Assembly: GCA_039679855.1 (NCBI GenBank) | Contig: JBDKUE010000005.1 | Location: forward strand, 1 to 64,000 | DNA: 64,000 nucleotides | Direction of reading: 5' to 3' | Origin: UBA5314 sp039679855 | GTDB lineage: Bacteria > Bacillota > Syntrophomonadia > Syntrophomonadales > Syntrophomonadaceae | In this document: piece by piece, positions 50,813-59,240 of the stretch | How positions within the stretch are numbered: the first letter of the stretch is position 1 | Layout of the letters: each line of letters opens with the position of its first letter | Program-made: the position numbers and the translations under genes | Notes under the pieces: generated by a model | What the model was told of the DNA's origin: nothing | Database searches by the model: none | Seen by the model: the letters and a program-made list of their open reading frames with translations, nothing else

Positions 50813-52258
50813 TCACTCTTTACTATTCTTAAGATAATTGTAAAGGGTTGTACGGGAAATTCCTAAAGCTCTTGCCGCTTCAGCCTTATTTCCTCCGTTG
50901 GCTTCCAAAGTCTTTAATATTACTTCCACAGAGTATTCCTTATTAGGCTGATTTTGGTTAGTAACGACCAAATCGCCATGATCATCCAATGAATGAAATA
51001 ATTGATTAAACCTCTGGCTTTCATGATCGGTATGGTAAGGGAGATTTAAGTGGTTGGGTTTTACTTCAATATCATTGTACATAAAAACAATCCACTCGAT
51101 AAGGTTTCGCAGCTCTCGTACGTTACCCGGCCAGGAATACTGTACCAGAATCTTGGCCGCTTCTGCGCTGATGTTTACGAAAGGCTTGCCTTTCTGCTGG
51201 GAAAATTGCCATAAAAATAAATTTCCAAGTGGTATAATATCCTCTTTCCTCTGTCGTAACGGAGGTATGACCAGGCTTCCCACCTTTAATCGGTAATATA
51301 GGTCCTTCCTAAACGTCCCGTTTTTCACCATTTTGTCAAGGTCCGCATTAGTTGAACAAATTATGCGGACATCCATTTTAATTTCTTTTAAACCTCCAAC
51401 TCGATAAAAAGCTTTTTCCTGAATGGCCCTTAGAAGTTTTGCCTGTAAATCCAGGGGCATTTCTCCAATCTCGTCGAGGAATAACGTCCCCCCGCTGGCC
51501 AGATCACACTTTCCCTTCTGACCCCTGGCAATGCCTCCAGTAAATGCGCCTGACTCATAACCAAAAAGCTCACTTTCAAAAAGATTCGATGTAATTGCTG
51601 CACAATTGATAGCAATAAATGGTCTTGCCGGGGCTTCTCCCGCACCCGAGTGAATAATATTGGCAATTACTTCCTTCCCGGTTCCGGTTTCACCCTGGAT
51701 GAGTACCGGAATCGACCGTTCCTGATGATAAAGGTAGGCTTGCTTAACCAGCCACAACATGCTCTCCGAAAATACTCCAATTTTATTAATCCCTGAATAA
51801 TGTACTACCTTGTCAAATCCAGACCGGTAGCCATTTTTATTGTATTCCGTCTCATCCTGCTCCCGGCTGAAAGACTCCATCTCATATTTCCGGGAATTCT
51901 GTTCTTCAATTTTTTTAGTTATCAGCGCTAATTCTCTCGCCTTTATGGGTTTAACTAAATAATCAAACGCACCTACTCTAAAGGCTGTTATGGCAGAATC
52001 CATATCTCCATAGGCAGTAATCAAAACCACGCTTGGTTCCTGGTTGTTTGGCATAGCGGTAATAGCTTTAAGAAGCTCGATGCCTGACATACCCGGCAAT
52101 CGGATATCTGATAAAACCATTGGAAAGGGATGGTCGGCCAGTATGCATAGCGCTTTTTCTCCAGTATCGCTTTCTACCACTTGATGCCCCAGTTTTCCCA
52201 GGAATTTGGCTACGCTTGAACGGCTATCCGAGTCATCATCGACTAATAGAATATTCAT
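50813..52258 (-). CDS. NtrC-type sigma-54 response regulator
   Basis: 481 aa. The receiver domain (1-120) has LLVDDDS and the phospho-acceptor Asp51 in LSDIRLPGMSG. The AAA+ domain has Walker A GETGTGKE, Walker B LFLDEIGEM, and the sigma-54 loop ESGAFTGG, where the last residue is Gly rather than the usual Ala. The C-terminal Fis-type HTH is NKAEAARALGISRTTLYNYL. It lies 22 bases behind the kinase gene, its evident partner. Located just upstream of the butyrate operon, it probably controls it. Confidence 0.93.
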   Translation of the reverse strand: MNILLVDDDSDSRSSVAKFLGKLGHQVVESDTGEKALCILADHPFPMVLSDIRLPGMSGIELLKAITAMPNNQEPSVVLITAYGDMDSAITAFRVGAFDYLVKPIKARELALITKKIEEQNSRKYEMESFSREQDETEYNKNGYRSGFDKVVHYSGINKIGVFSESMLWLVKQAYLYHQERSIPVLIQGETGTGKEVIANIIHSGAGEAPARPFIAINCAAITSNLFESELFGYESGAFTGGIARGQKGKCDLASGGTLFLDEIGEMPLDLQAKLLRAIQEKAFYRVGGLKEIKMDVRIICSTNADLDKMVKNGTFRKDLYYRLKVGSLVIPPLRQRKEDIIPLGNLFLWQFSQQKGKPFVNISAEAAKILVQYSWPGNVRELRNLIEWIVFMYNDIEVKPNHLNLPYHTDHESQRFNQLFHSLDDHGDLVVTNQNQPNKEYSVEVILKTLEANGGNKAEAARALGISRTTLYNYLKNSKE

Positions 52259-52280
52259 ATACCCCTTTGCCCCCCTTGGT

Positions 52281-53930
52281 CTAAGCCTTATATGGCGGGA
52301 ACTCTACTCTAAAGCAAGTGCTCTCCTCCGTCGACGAGCAGCTTATAGTACCGTTTAAAGTGGCAATGATAGATTTCGTAACAAATAAACCCATCCCCAT
52401 ACTATGTTTCTCTTTGGTAGTGAAAAAAGTCTCAAATATTTTATTTATATTTTTTTCGCTAATTCCCACACCGTTGTCAATTACCTCCAGAATAACCTTG
52501 TCTTCAAACTTTGTGATACAAGTAATAGTCAAATTCTCACGCTTTATTTGCACCAATGACTGAATGGCATTGACCAGAAGGTTGATAATGACCTCCTCAA
52601 GGCTGCTTTCCCAGGCCAGTATCAGGGGCAGGTCCGGCTCTAGTTGTTTATATACGTTGATATGGTATGATGTAATTTGTGCTTTAAGGAGCAAAAGGGC
52701 TTTATCTATGGAGTTATTCAAATTGCAGGGGATTAGTTCTGCATAGCGCTCATTGCGAATAAATGCGCGCATGTGTTCGATGATATCGTCTATCCGAGAT
52801 GCCTGAACAAGAACACCCTGTAAATCTTCAATCACTTCCTCTTCTTCAAGAGCTTTTCCCTGTTCATGCCAGTATAACATGCTGTCAATGGACATCATCA
52901 GAGAGTTTAAAGGTTGTTTAATAGCATGGGCCAAGCCAGTTGTCATAAGTCCAAGAGAGGCCAGGGTCTCAGCCCGCGCCGCTCTTTCCTGAGCTTCCAA
53001 CTTATCTTTTTCGGCCTGTTTCCTTTCAGTAAGGTCCCTGGCGGATTCGATCGCCCCAATCACCTTGCCCTGCGCGTCATAGAGAAGAGCAGCTTTTCCC
53101 CACACAAAGATTTCTTTTCCTTTTAAACAGGGGACGGGCGTTTCAATAACCAATAATTCCTTATTGCTTCTCTCGATAACCTGATAATCTTTCTCTATTT
53201 CTTCATCGGGTTCAAGAATCAAGTCAGCGAGAAGGGGCCTCCTATAGCCGTAAAATGGGATAGCATATTCATAATTACCTTTCCCCAACATATAACTGGC
53301 TTCTACCCCCGTTGTTTCTTCCATGGCTTTATTCCAGACTAGTACTTTTCCCTCCCGGTCAATAACCATTGTCGGATCCGGCAAGAAATTTATGATATCA
53401 GCTAAACGCTGTTCTGAGTTTTTCAAGGCTATTTCCGCTTTTTTTCGTTCTGTAATATCCCTGACAGACTCAATGGCCCCAACTACCTTTCCCTGAGAAT
53501 CATACAATAAGGACGCCTTTCCCCAGAGGAAGGTATCTTGCCCATTCACAAAAAGGCCAGAAGTTTCAACAATCGAGACCTCTTTTCCTCTCTCAATGTA
53601 TAGATAATCTCGCTCTATTTCTTCATCGGGTTCAAGAATAAGGTCCAACAATATCGGCCGCCTTGTGCCATAGAAGGGAATAGCATATTCATATTTTCCT
53701 TTTCCCAGCATATCGCTTGCGCTGACTCCACTCAGTTCCTCCATAGCCCGGTTGCAGGCTATTAATTTGTGATTCTTATCTATGACAAGAGTTGGATCCG
53801 GTAAAAAATTAAGAAAATCTACCATGCTATTGATGTTCGGTTCTGAACCAGGTTTTTGACTTTGAGAATCTCCGCCTTTAGCGCCAGACTGCTTGTTTGT
53901 TTTGTCAGTTATGAGACGTTTCCCTTTCAT
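52281..53930 (-). CDS. Soluble PAS-PAS sensor histidine kinase
   Basis: 549 aa with no membrane segment. Two PAS domains (about 33-165 and 174-305) are recent tandem copies: both contain NFLPDPT.VID, the YEYAIPFYG.RRP run, and LILEPDEEIE. The HisKA box follows with His335 (TGLAHAIKQPLNS). The HATPase domain ends the protein with VIDNGVGISEKNINKIFE and GMGLFVTKSI. NtrB-like partner of the adjacent regulator, sensing a cytoplasmic ligand or redox state that is not identifiable here. Confidence 0.93.
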   Translation of the reverse strand: MKGKRLITDKTNKQSGAKGGDSQSQKPGSEPNINSMVDFLNFLPDPTLVIDKNHKLIACNRAMEELSGVSASDMLGKGKYEYAIPFYGTRRPILLDLILEPDEEIERDYLYIERGKEVSIVETSGLFVNGQDTFLWGKASLLYDSQGKVVGAIESVRDITERKKAEIALKNSEQRLADIINFLPDPTMVIDREGKVLVWNKAMEETTGVEASYMLGKGNYEYAIPFYGYRRPLLADLILEPDEEIEKDYQVIERSNKELLVIETPVPCLKGKEIFVWGKAALLYDAQGKVIGAIESARDLTERKQAEKDKLEAQERAARAETLASLGLMTTGLAHAIKQPLNSLMMSIDSMLYWHEQGKALEEEEVIEDLQGVLVQASRIDDIIEHMRAFIRNERYAELIPCNLNNSIDKALLLLKAQITSYHINVYKQLEPDLPLILAWESSLEEVIINLLVNAIQSLVQIKRENLTITCITKFEDKVILEVIDNGVGISEKNINKIFETFFTTKEKHSMGMGLFVTKSIIATLNGTISCSSTEESTCFRVEFPPYKA

Positions 53931-54447
53931 TATCCCACCTCGTCCTATTTTAATTGCTTGTTATGGGGTAAATCACTATCTTCGTTCCTACCGGGCAAGA
54001 TATACATAATCTCACCACCATACTTCTAATTACACCTAAGCCAAAAAGTCCCGCTTAGAAAGCCTACCAACTATCTCTATGAACTAAAGTATTGCTTAAA
54101 TCATAGCCAACCGACTGGAGCTAAAATCCGTTTTAATAATTCACATGGTTTTATATATAATGTTTTCAAGATTTTCCCTATTCAAATGTGTCATATTCAG
54201 ATATATTTAGCAATTCTGTAGTAAATTTAGTAAAACCTTTAATCTTCTTTATTTATTTGGGAATTGGACTCTGTGAAGACTGCCCGGGGATGAGCGATGC
54301 AGAGCCTTTTTGTCGGGAATGGTATGGGATATGGTAGCTTATCCATTGTTCTGTCAGCATAGTCTGGCGAGTTCTAGGAGCCCGGAAGTATATAATCTAA
54401 GAGGTGAAAGGGGCGGGGTTGTTGAAACATTTGGACTAAGAAATATT
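53931..54447. other. Gene-free stretch
   Basis: Between the kinase start and the decayed regulator I find no supported gene. Plus-strand frames here and over the pseudogene lack ribosome sites and family similarity. Confidence 0.4.
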
Positions 54448-55221
54448 TTAATCGATTTGATGGGGGGCTTTACCCCTAATAATCGCAAAGAGCCTTTTAT
54501 CAGGGACGATATCCAGGTCTTTAGTAAAACGTTCGGAAAAAGCGGAATACAGTTTGGCGGCTCGGGCTCTCTGGTTATTGGCAACATACAGTTTGAGGAG
54601 TTGCAAACAGGCTGCCTCATTATACGGATCGCCGGTGAGAACCTTCAGCAAAAGCTTCTCAGCTTTTTCGCCGGCGCCATCGGCTTCATAAATATCCGCC
54701 AGTTTATATTTTATAGTTGGGAGGCACATTATCGATGAAAAACTGGATAGTATCCATAATCTGAGGTGATTCCATGACCTCGTGGAAATCATCAAATACC
54801 ATGTAGGTTGCAGCGTCAGGGTATAAACTGTGAGATGCCCATAATTCCTGGCATAACAGGGCGTTAAGGCATTGGTATTCGCTGAGGTTGTTCCCGCATT
54901 TGTCAAAATGCTCATGGGCTTCTTGGGAAAAGTCATCATGCGGCGGGAAAAGCATCTCAAGCAAATGGGAATAAAAGATAGTTAGATCGCTGTCTTCATG
55001 ATCCAAACGATACCAGCGGATCTCATTGTCCGTTTTCCGGCATTCATTTAAGGAATAAGTAGTTAAAGTAGTTTTTCCGTACCCCCCAGGAGCAGAATAA
55101 GAACCACCCGATGCCGGGAGACTTCAAAACGCAACTGTTGTAATCTATCAGAAACAACCAGTGTTTGCAGCAGCTGCGGCATTACAAGTTTGCTTTTAAC
55201 AGCGGGAATGATATTTACCAA
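54448..55221 (-). pseudogene. Decayed MalT/LuxR-like regulator with BTAD domain
   Basis: Three pieces in two frames. The N-terminal piece (VKSKLVMPQLLQTLVVSDRL) leads into a nucleotide-binding loop. A missing G in the run at 55082-55087 (six C on plus) shifts the frame exactly inside the Walker A (GGYGKTTL after correction). The next piece has RLDHEDSDL and VFDDFHEV, typical of MalT-type STAND regulators. At VPPNYK (about 54715) it joins directly, in another frame, to a BTAD segment (LADIYEADGAGEKAEKLLLK, then DPYNEAACLQLL). The central several hundred residues are deleted. Intact relatives are about 1,000 aa. Confidence 0.75.
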
Positions 55222-55566
55222 ATTGCACCTTTTAAACCATATATTATAATGAAATTGTCTTAATGTTACGTCATTTCCAACCAATATGCAAAATGGAGTT
55301 TTTTCAATTATTCCCTTGGTAAAAGTCAACATCGTTTCTTGGCCTTCCGCTCTGTCCCGCTGTTAATTTAAAGATTAATCGGTCTCATTCGCATTTAAAA
55401 TTTTCTCTCATTAACCTCAACATTCCATTTTAACCCTCGTAAATTTGTTGCGAATGGGTAGAGCCTTATTTGCATAAACACGCAAGACAAAAAATCATAT
55501 CCTTTAACAATCCAAAATTAAAACACCCGGTATGCTTCTAGTACTGCTATTTAAAACCAGATAGAA

Positions 55567-55614
55567 AAAGCAAGTAAGCCGCCAGACCAATTCTTGCGGC
55601 TCACCGCTTTTTAA
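55567..55614. terminator. Terminator of the B12-protein/M24 operon
   Basis: AAAAAGC..GCCGC pairs with GCGGC..GCTTTTT across about 14 bases and has T-runs on both strands. It ends the minus-strand gene at 55642. The remaining sequence up to 55200 has no gene beyond the pseudogene. Confidence 0.75.
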
Positions 55615-55641
55615 TGAAATACTTCTAAGTTTACATCTTCA

Positions 55642-56058
55642 TTATGTTGACTGATTAATCAACTCCCTTTCTATCCAGTCTTTTACTGCCGTAAGCGGTG
55701 ACCCCGATGGAAAAACAGCTTCAACGCCATGATCATACAGGTATTGAAAATCTTGCCGGGGTATTGCCCCTCCTCCTATCACCCTGATATTATCTGCGCC
55801 CTTTTCCTTCAGCAATCCGGTAACAGTTGAAAACAGGTGACAGTGGGCTCCTGACAAGCAACTTAGCCCCAATAAATCAATCTTTTCCCGGATGGCCATA
55901 TCCGTTGTTTCTTCTGGTGTTTGCGGACAGCCTGAATATATCACATCAAATCCCGATTCACGCAAAAACCTGGCTATGAGTTTTGCCCCCCGGTCATGCA
56001 TGTCAAGCCCTGGTTTGGCTATCATTATTCGCAAATTGCTCAAACCGATTTGTGACAT
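55642..56058 (-). CDS. B12-binding protein (methylmalonyl-CoA mutase C-terminal-like)
   Basis: 138 aa, a stand-alone cobalamin-binding domain. It has the DxHxxG motif as DMHDRG (cobalt-coordinating His), LSCLSGAH equivalent to the SxL loop, and RVIGGGAIP for the GG loop. It equals the small domain of acyl-CoA mutases such as methylmalonyl-CoA or isobutyryl-CoA mutase. No large mutase subunit is encoded in the window; a partner elsewhere is likely. The ATG at 56058 follows GGAGG. It lies 36 bases behind the M24 peptidase gene. Confidence 0.85.
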   Translation of the reverse strand: MSQIGLSNLRIMIAKPGLDMHDRGAKLIARFLRESGFDVIYSGCPQTPEETTDMAIREKIDLLGLSCLSGAHCHLFSTVTGLLKEKGADNIRVIGGGAIPRQDFQYLYDHGVEAVFPSGSPLTAVKDWIERELINQST

Positions 56059-56094
56059 GGGATCGCCTCCCTTTCTCATGAAAAAAACAGCCCT

Positions 56095-57294
56095 CTATGG
56101 TAAAAATCCAATCCCTTCATCAAAGACAGTTAGATTTTTCAAACCTTTGGAGGTTACAAGCAGTGTATTCTCAATGCCGACCGCTCCTTCGGGGAAAACA
56201 AACTTGGGCTCAAGAGCGAAAACCATCCCCTCCTGCAGCGGCATCTCGAAACCGCGGGCAATAACCGGCAGTTCATCCAATTCTATGCCCAATCCATGAC
56301 CGATAAAGGTTACCGGTTCTGGATATCCCATAAAGTGGTCCTTCAAGCCCTGCTTATCAGCAATTTGCAAAGCAGCTTGATATATTTCCGAACATAATGC
56401 GCCGGGCTTAGCCATCTCCTTAACCATTTCCTGAATTTCTATAGCCACGTTATAGGCATAAAGCATCTGCGGATTTAGCTGCCCGATGCAAAATATTCGG
56501 GCCTGGTCCACCATATACCCATCTAAAACCCCCACATAATCGACCATGACAGGCTCGTTTCGTTCAATTTTTTTAAATCCCGCCCCCTGGGGAAAGGAAG
56601 GATTCAAGCCGCTTCCCCCGGTAGGGCCGTCAAAGAAGCTAGGCACAGCCAGATTCCAGCCTGACATCATATGCCCGTAGACGATCTCCAAATTAAAACC
56701 CCGCATACGAATAAAGCATTGATGTCCTCCCTGCCGGTATACTGCTTCTAATTTGCTGGCGAATTCAACTTCAGTGATTCCCTCGCGAAGATACTCTTTC
56801 ACATGAGAAAACATAGTATGGTTCAGTTGAGCAGCTTTCTCAATAATTTCGATTTCGTATGGCGATTTGACTCCGCGAACCTGCCGGATCAGGTTGCTGA
56901 TGTCAACAATCCGGATCGGATCAAGCATTTTCTGATAATAAAAGAGCAGATTGGCCGGAAGCACATCCAATTCAAAGCCAATCCGTTTCATCTTATAGCC
57001 GGCCAAATTTTCAAGCATCTCCGGCAGGGTTTTGAGGTTGGTAAATCTGAAAACATTCTTCAAGTTCGTTTCACGTATTGCACGCTCATAGTTCTTTCGG
57101 ATCATCAAGGCCGGCTCTCCTTCTGTAGGTATAAATAGGTGGGAACGCTGAGTAGTACCGGCAAAATAAAAAAGATCCGCATTCTGAATGATGATTGCTC
57201 CATCCAGGTCTTTGCTTTTCATCATGGTCTGTAGAAGAGAGGCCCGCTTTTCCAGCTCTGAAAGCGGTGTGCAGCATATAGGCTGGTAGTTCAT
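56095..57294 (-). CDS. M24 family peptidase (Xaa-Pro aminopeptidase/creatinase-like)
   Basis: 399 aa. The N-terminal creatinase-type domain (1-135) is followed by the pita-bread catalytic domain, with all five metal ligands: Asp252 (VDYVGVLDG), Asp263 (VDQARIF), His333 (FIGHGLGIELDE), Glu362 (ALEPKF) and Glu375 (GIENTLLV). It is a proline peptidase or related C-N hydrolase; substrate not predictable. It is the first gene of a two-gene unit with the B12-binding protein, an odd pairing with no evident metabolic link. Confidence 0.9.
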   Translation of the reverse strand: MNYQPICCTPLSELEKRASLLQTMMKSKDLDGAIIIQNADLFYFAGTTQRSHLFIPTEGEPALMIRKNYERAIRETNLKNVFRFTNLKTLPEMLENLAGYKMKRIGFELDVLPANLLFYYQKMLDPIRIVDISNLIRQVRGVKSPYEIEIIEKAAQLNHTMFSHVKEYLREGITEVEFASKLEAVYRQGGHQCFIRMRGFNLEIVYGHMMSGWNLAVPSFFDGPTGGSGLNPSFPQGAGFKKIERNEPVMVDYVGVLDGYMVDQARIFCIGQLNPQMLYAYNVAIEIQEMVKEMAKPGALCSEIYQAALQIADKQGLKDHFMGYPEPVTFIGHGLGIELDELPVIARGFEMPLQEGMVFALEPKFVFPEGAVGIENTLLVTSKGLKNLTVFDEGIGFLP

Positions 57295-57332
57295 TAAAAC
57301 ACCCTCTTTTTTGATTTACTTTCCTCAAGTAT

Positions 57333-57369
57333 AAAAAGGCACCGGGGCATTTCTTCAGCGTCCGGGTGC
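57333..57369 (-). terminator. Terminator after the XRE-type gene
   Basis: On the minus strand GCACCCGG pairs with CCGGTGC (one bulge) and is followed by CTTTTTAT. Confidence 0.65.
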
Positions 57370-57533
57370 AGTTAAGACTTATTAGACTGGTTAGGGAAAG
57401 TTAATCAGCTCGGAGGGCCATAACGCAGGTGGTTCAAAAAGGTGAGGAAGCAACATTATTTATGGATGGGTGTTGTTTTTCATAAACTTAGGTGGTTTTT
57501 ATTAGGGTATAGGTGTACTGAAACCGACCCGGC

Positions 57534-58898
57534 TCAACTGATCGGGCGGGTTTTATTGTTCCATATATTTAAGATTTTAATCGCTTTGTCCTCAGGTATA
57601 GGGTTAATTCCCCGTTCATAATTAGACAGCGTCTGCCGGCTGACCTTTATGGCACGCGCCAGTACAATTTGATTCATACCGTAAATTTGCCTGAAACTGC
57701 GAATCAAATCAGGGCTTCTCTGTAGTTCAAAAATGGTTTGGGGAATTCCTGAAAAAATGTTCTGGTGTTTTGGGCGGCCCTTTTTCCTTACAGGCCGGCT
57801 GTTTAAGGGTTTGTTCTCATTCATTTGACTGGCGATTTTCCACAGAGACTGGGATAATTTCACAGTCAGGGGAGTATTCATCCATTTCTCAAAATACCCT
57901 TTTTTACGGGTTTGCGGTTCAAGCGCGGGAACATCATCCAACACTCCGATTTTCACCAGTGTTTCGTGGGCTTTTATGAAGGAGTCTACGGTCCGCCCCG
58001 GGTTTCTCCGGTTGATATCCTCCCCGCAAAAGTCAAGAATAGTTTGGGGCAAAGCAATAGGATGGGCTCCCTTTTTGCCGGCGGTTATCCCCACCATGAT
58101 CCAATAGGTCCCAACTATTTTAGCAAAGGCCTCGTGGTAGGGGCTCAAATTCAATAATGCCTTGCTGTAATGACCGATCCAACGCAGGCCGTGAGGATCG
58201 AGGAAATGCGCCATGGCCAGGCCGCAACGGAACCCGAACGCCCTGACGGTTTTCCGATCTCGTTTACATTCTATATCCACGATGTCGAGCAGTCTATCCG
58301 GTCTTTCCTGGCCCCAATATAGTTCTCGCTTATTCTTGTAATCACGCCAGACCATAGAAACTCGGAAATCAGAAAGGCGAAAGACTTCTTCTTTTAACGC
58401 TTCGTAGAGTTCTCTTGACTTTCCGTGGCGCAGCCTGACACCTCTGGTCTCGGCAATCTCCTCCAGACTGATTCTGGCCGTATCCCTCTTCACATCCTGC
58501 AACCCCGCAATTTTGGCCATCAGTATCAAAAGAACATCTGCTGTCTCTACCGATACGTCACTCAAAGCCGCCCTCAACCGGCCTGAGTAAATAAAGCCCC
58601 ATCTAGGCCCCAGAAAATGCCTGTGGAAAGCAGGCAGTCCCTTGGCAGGCGGATTCCAGGGAAGATAACCGGTAGCCGGCAGCTCATAAGAAATGGTAAT
58701 TTGTCCATCCCGGGCAAGGTAATCGTAATAAGGACGGCCGTAGATATCTGTATTCCATTTGAGCATGGAACCTCCTGAATAGATGGCACGCAAAGAAGCG
58801 TATAAGAGCGGGTTTACTGGAATAGATAATAGCGGCGTTTTATTGGAGTGATTGCTAAGGGGCGCCAACTCATGAATTTCATTTCTGGGAAAGCTCAT
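57534..58898 (-). CDS. XRE-type HTH protein with Rep-like N-terminal region
   Basis: 454 aa. The C-terminus is a Cro/C1-type helix-turn-helix (FRQIYGMNQIVLARAIKVSRQTLSNYERG). The central part (SLEEIAETRGVRLRHGKSRELYEALKEEVFRL with flanking helices) resembles winged-helix modules of replication initiators, but I cannot place it firmly. The ATG at 58898 has GGAGGT six bases upstream; the longer frame does not. It may be a stray plasmid or phage-type regulator. Neighbours are unrelated, and the gene has its own terminator. Confidence 0.6.
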   Translation of the reverse strand: MSFPRNEIHELAPLSNHSNKTPLLSIPVNPLLYASLRAIYSGGSMLKWNTDIYGRPYYDYLARDGQITISYELPATGYLPWNPPAKGLPAFHRHFLGPRWGFIYSGRLRAALSDVSVETADVLLILMAKIAGLQDVKRDTARISLEEIAETRGVRLRHGKSRELYEALKEEVFRLSDFRVSMVWRDYKNKRELYWGQERPDRLLDIVDIECKRDRKTVRAFGFRCGLAMAHFLDPHGLRWIGHYSKALLNLSPYHEAFAKIVGTYWIMVGITAGKKGAHPIALPQTILDFCGEDINRRNPGRTVDSFIKAHETLVKIGVLDDVPALEPQTRKKGYFEKWMNTPLTVKLSQSLWKIASQMNENKPLNSRPVRKKGRPKHQNIFSGIPQTIFELQRSPDLIRSFRQIYGMNQIVLARAIKVSRQTLSNYERGINPIPEDKAIKILNIWNNKTRPIS

Positions 58899-59240
58899 CA
58901 GACTACCTCCAGCCAAAAGCAATCCAGCAAGGTCTTATCTATATAATAATGCAATTCCCAAAAATATTTCCTTTCATCTTCTCCTGCTAACAACGGTGAT
59001 GCCGGTAATAATATCTCACCTATCCTTAGACAATGTTAAACAGCAAAAAACCACTGGCAGGCAGTGAGCCTCCTTAAACCCGCTTTTTCGTAAGGCAAAA
59101 TTTGCATAATACTACAGGGTTTAAAAAAAACATGTCGAAATAACAGAAAAGACATGGTTGCGTGGACTTGGCATTAGCAAGCCAGGGATGGAATAATCGC
59201 ATTTTTACTAGATCAGGGGATTTATTTAGGGAGTATTGGT
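58899..59240. other. Intergenic region between divergent genes
   Basis: About 340 bases between the XRE-type gene and the c-di-GMP gene. I looked for a c-di-GMP riboswitch because of the downstream gene and saw none. No ORF or clear consensus promoter. Confidence 0.4.

Noticed and set aside
54310..54738. Plus-strand gene of 142 codons
   Set aside because: It is antisense to the decayed MalT/BTAD regulator, whose family motifs are on the minus strand; no ribosome site.
58899..59240. c-di-GMP riboswitch upstream of a GGDEF/HD-GYP gene
   Set aside because: The conserved GEMM core and tetraloop receptor are not recognisable here or upstream of 5294.
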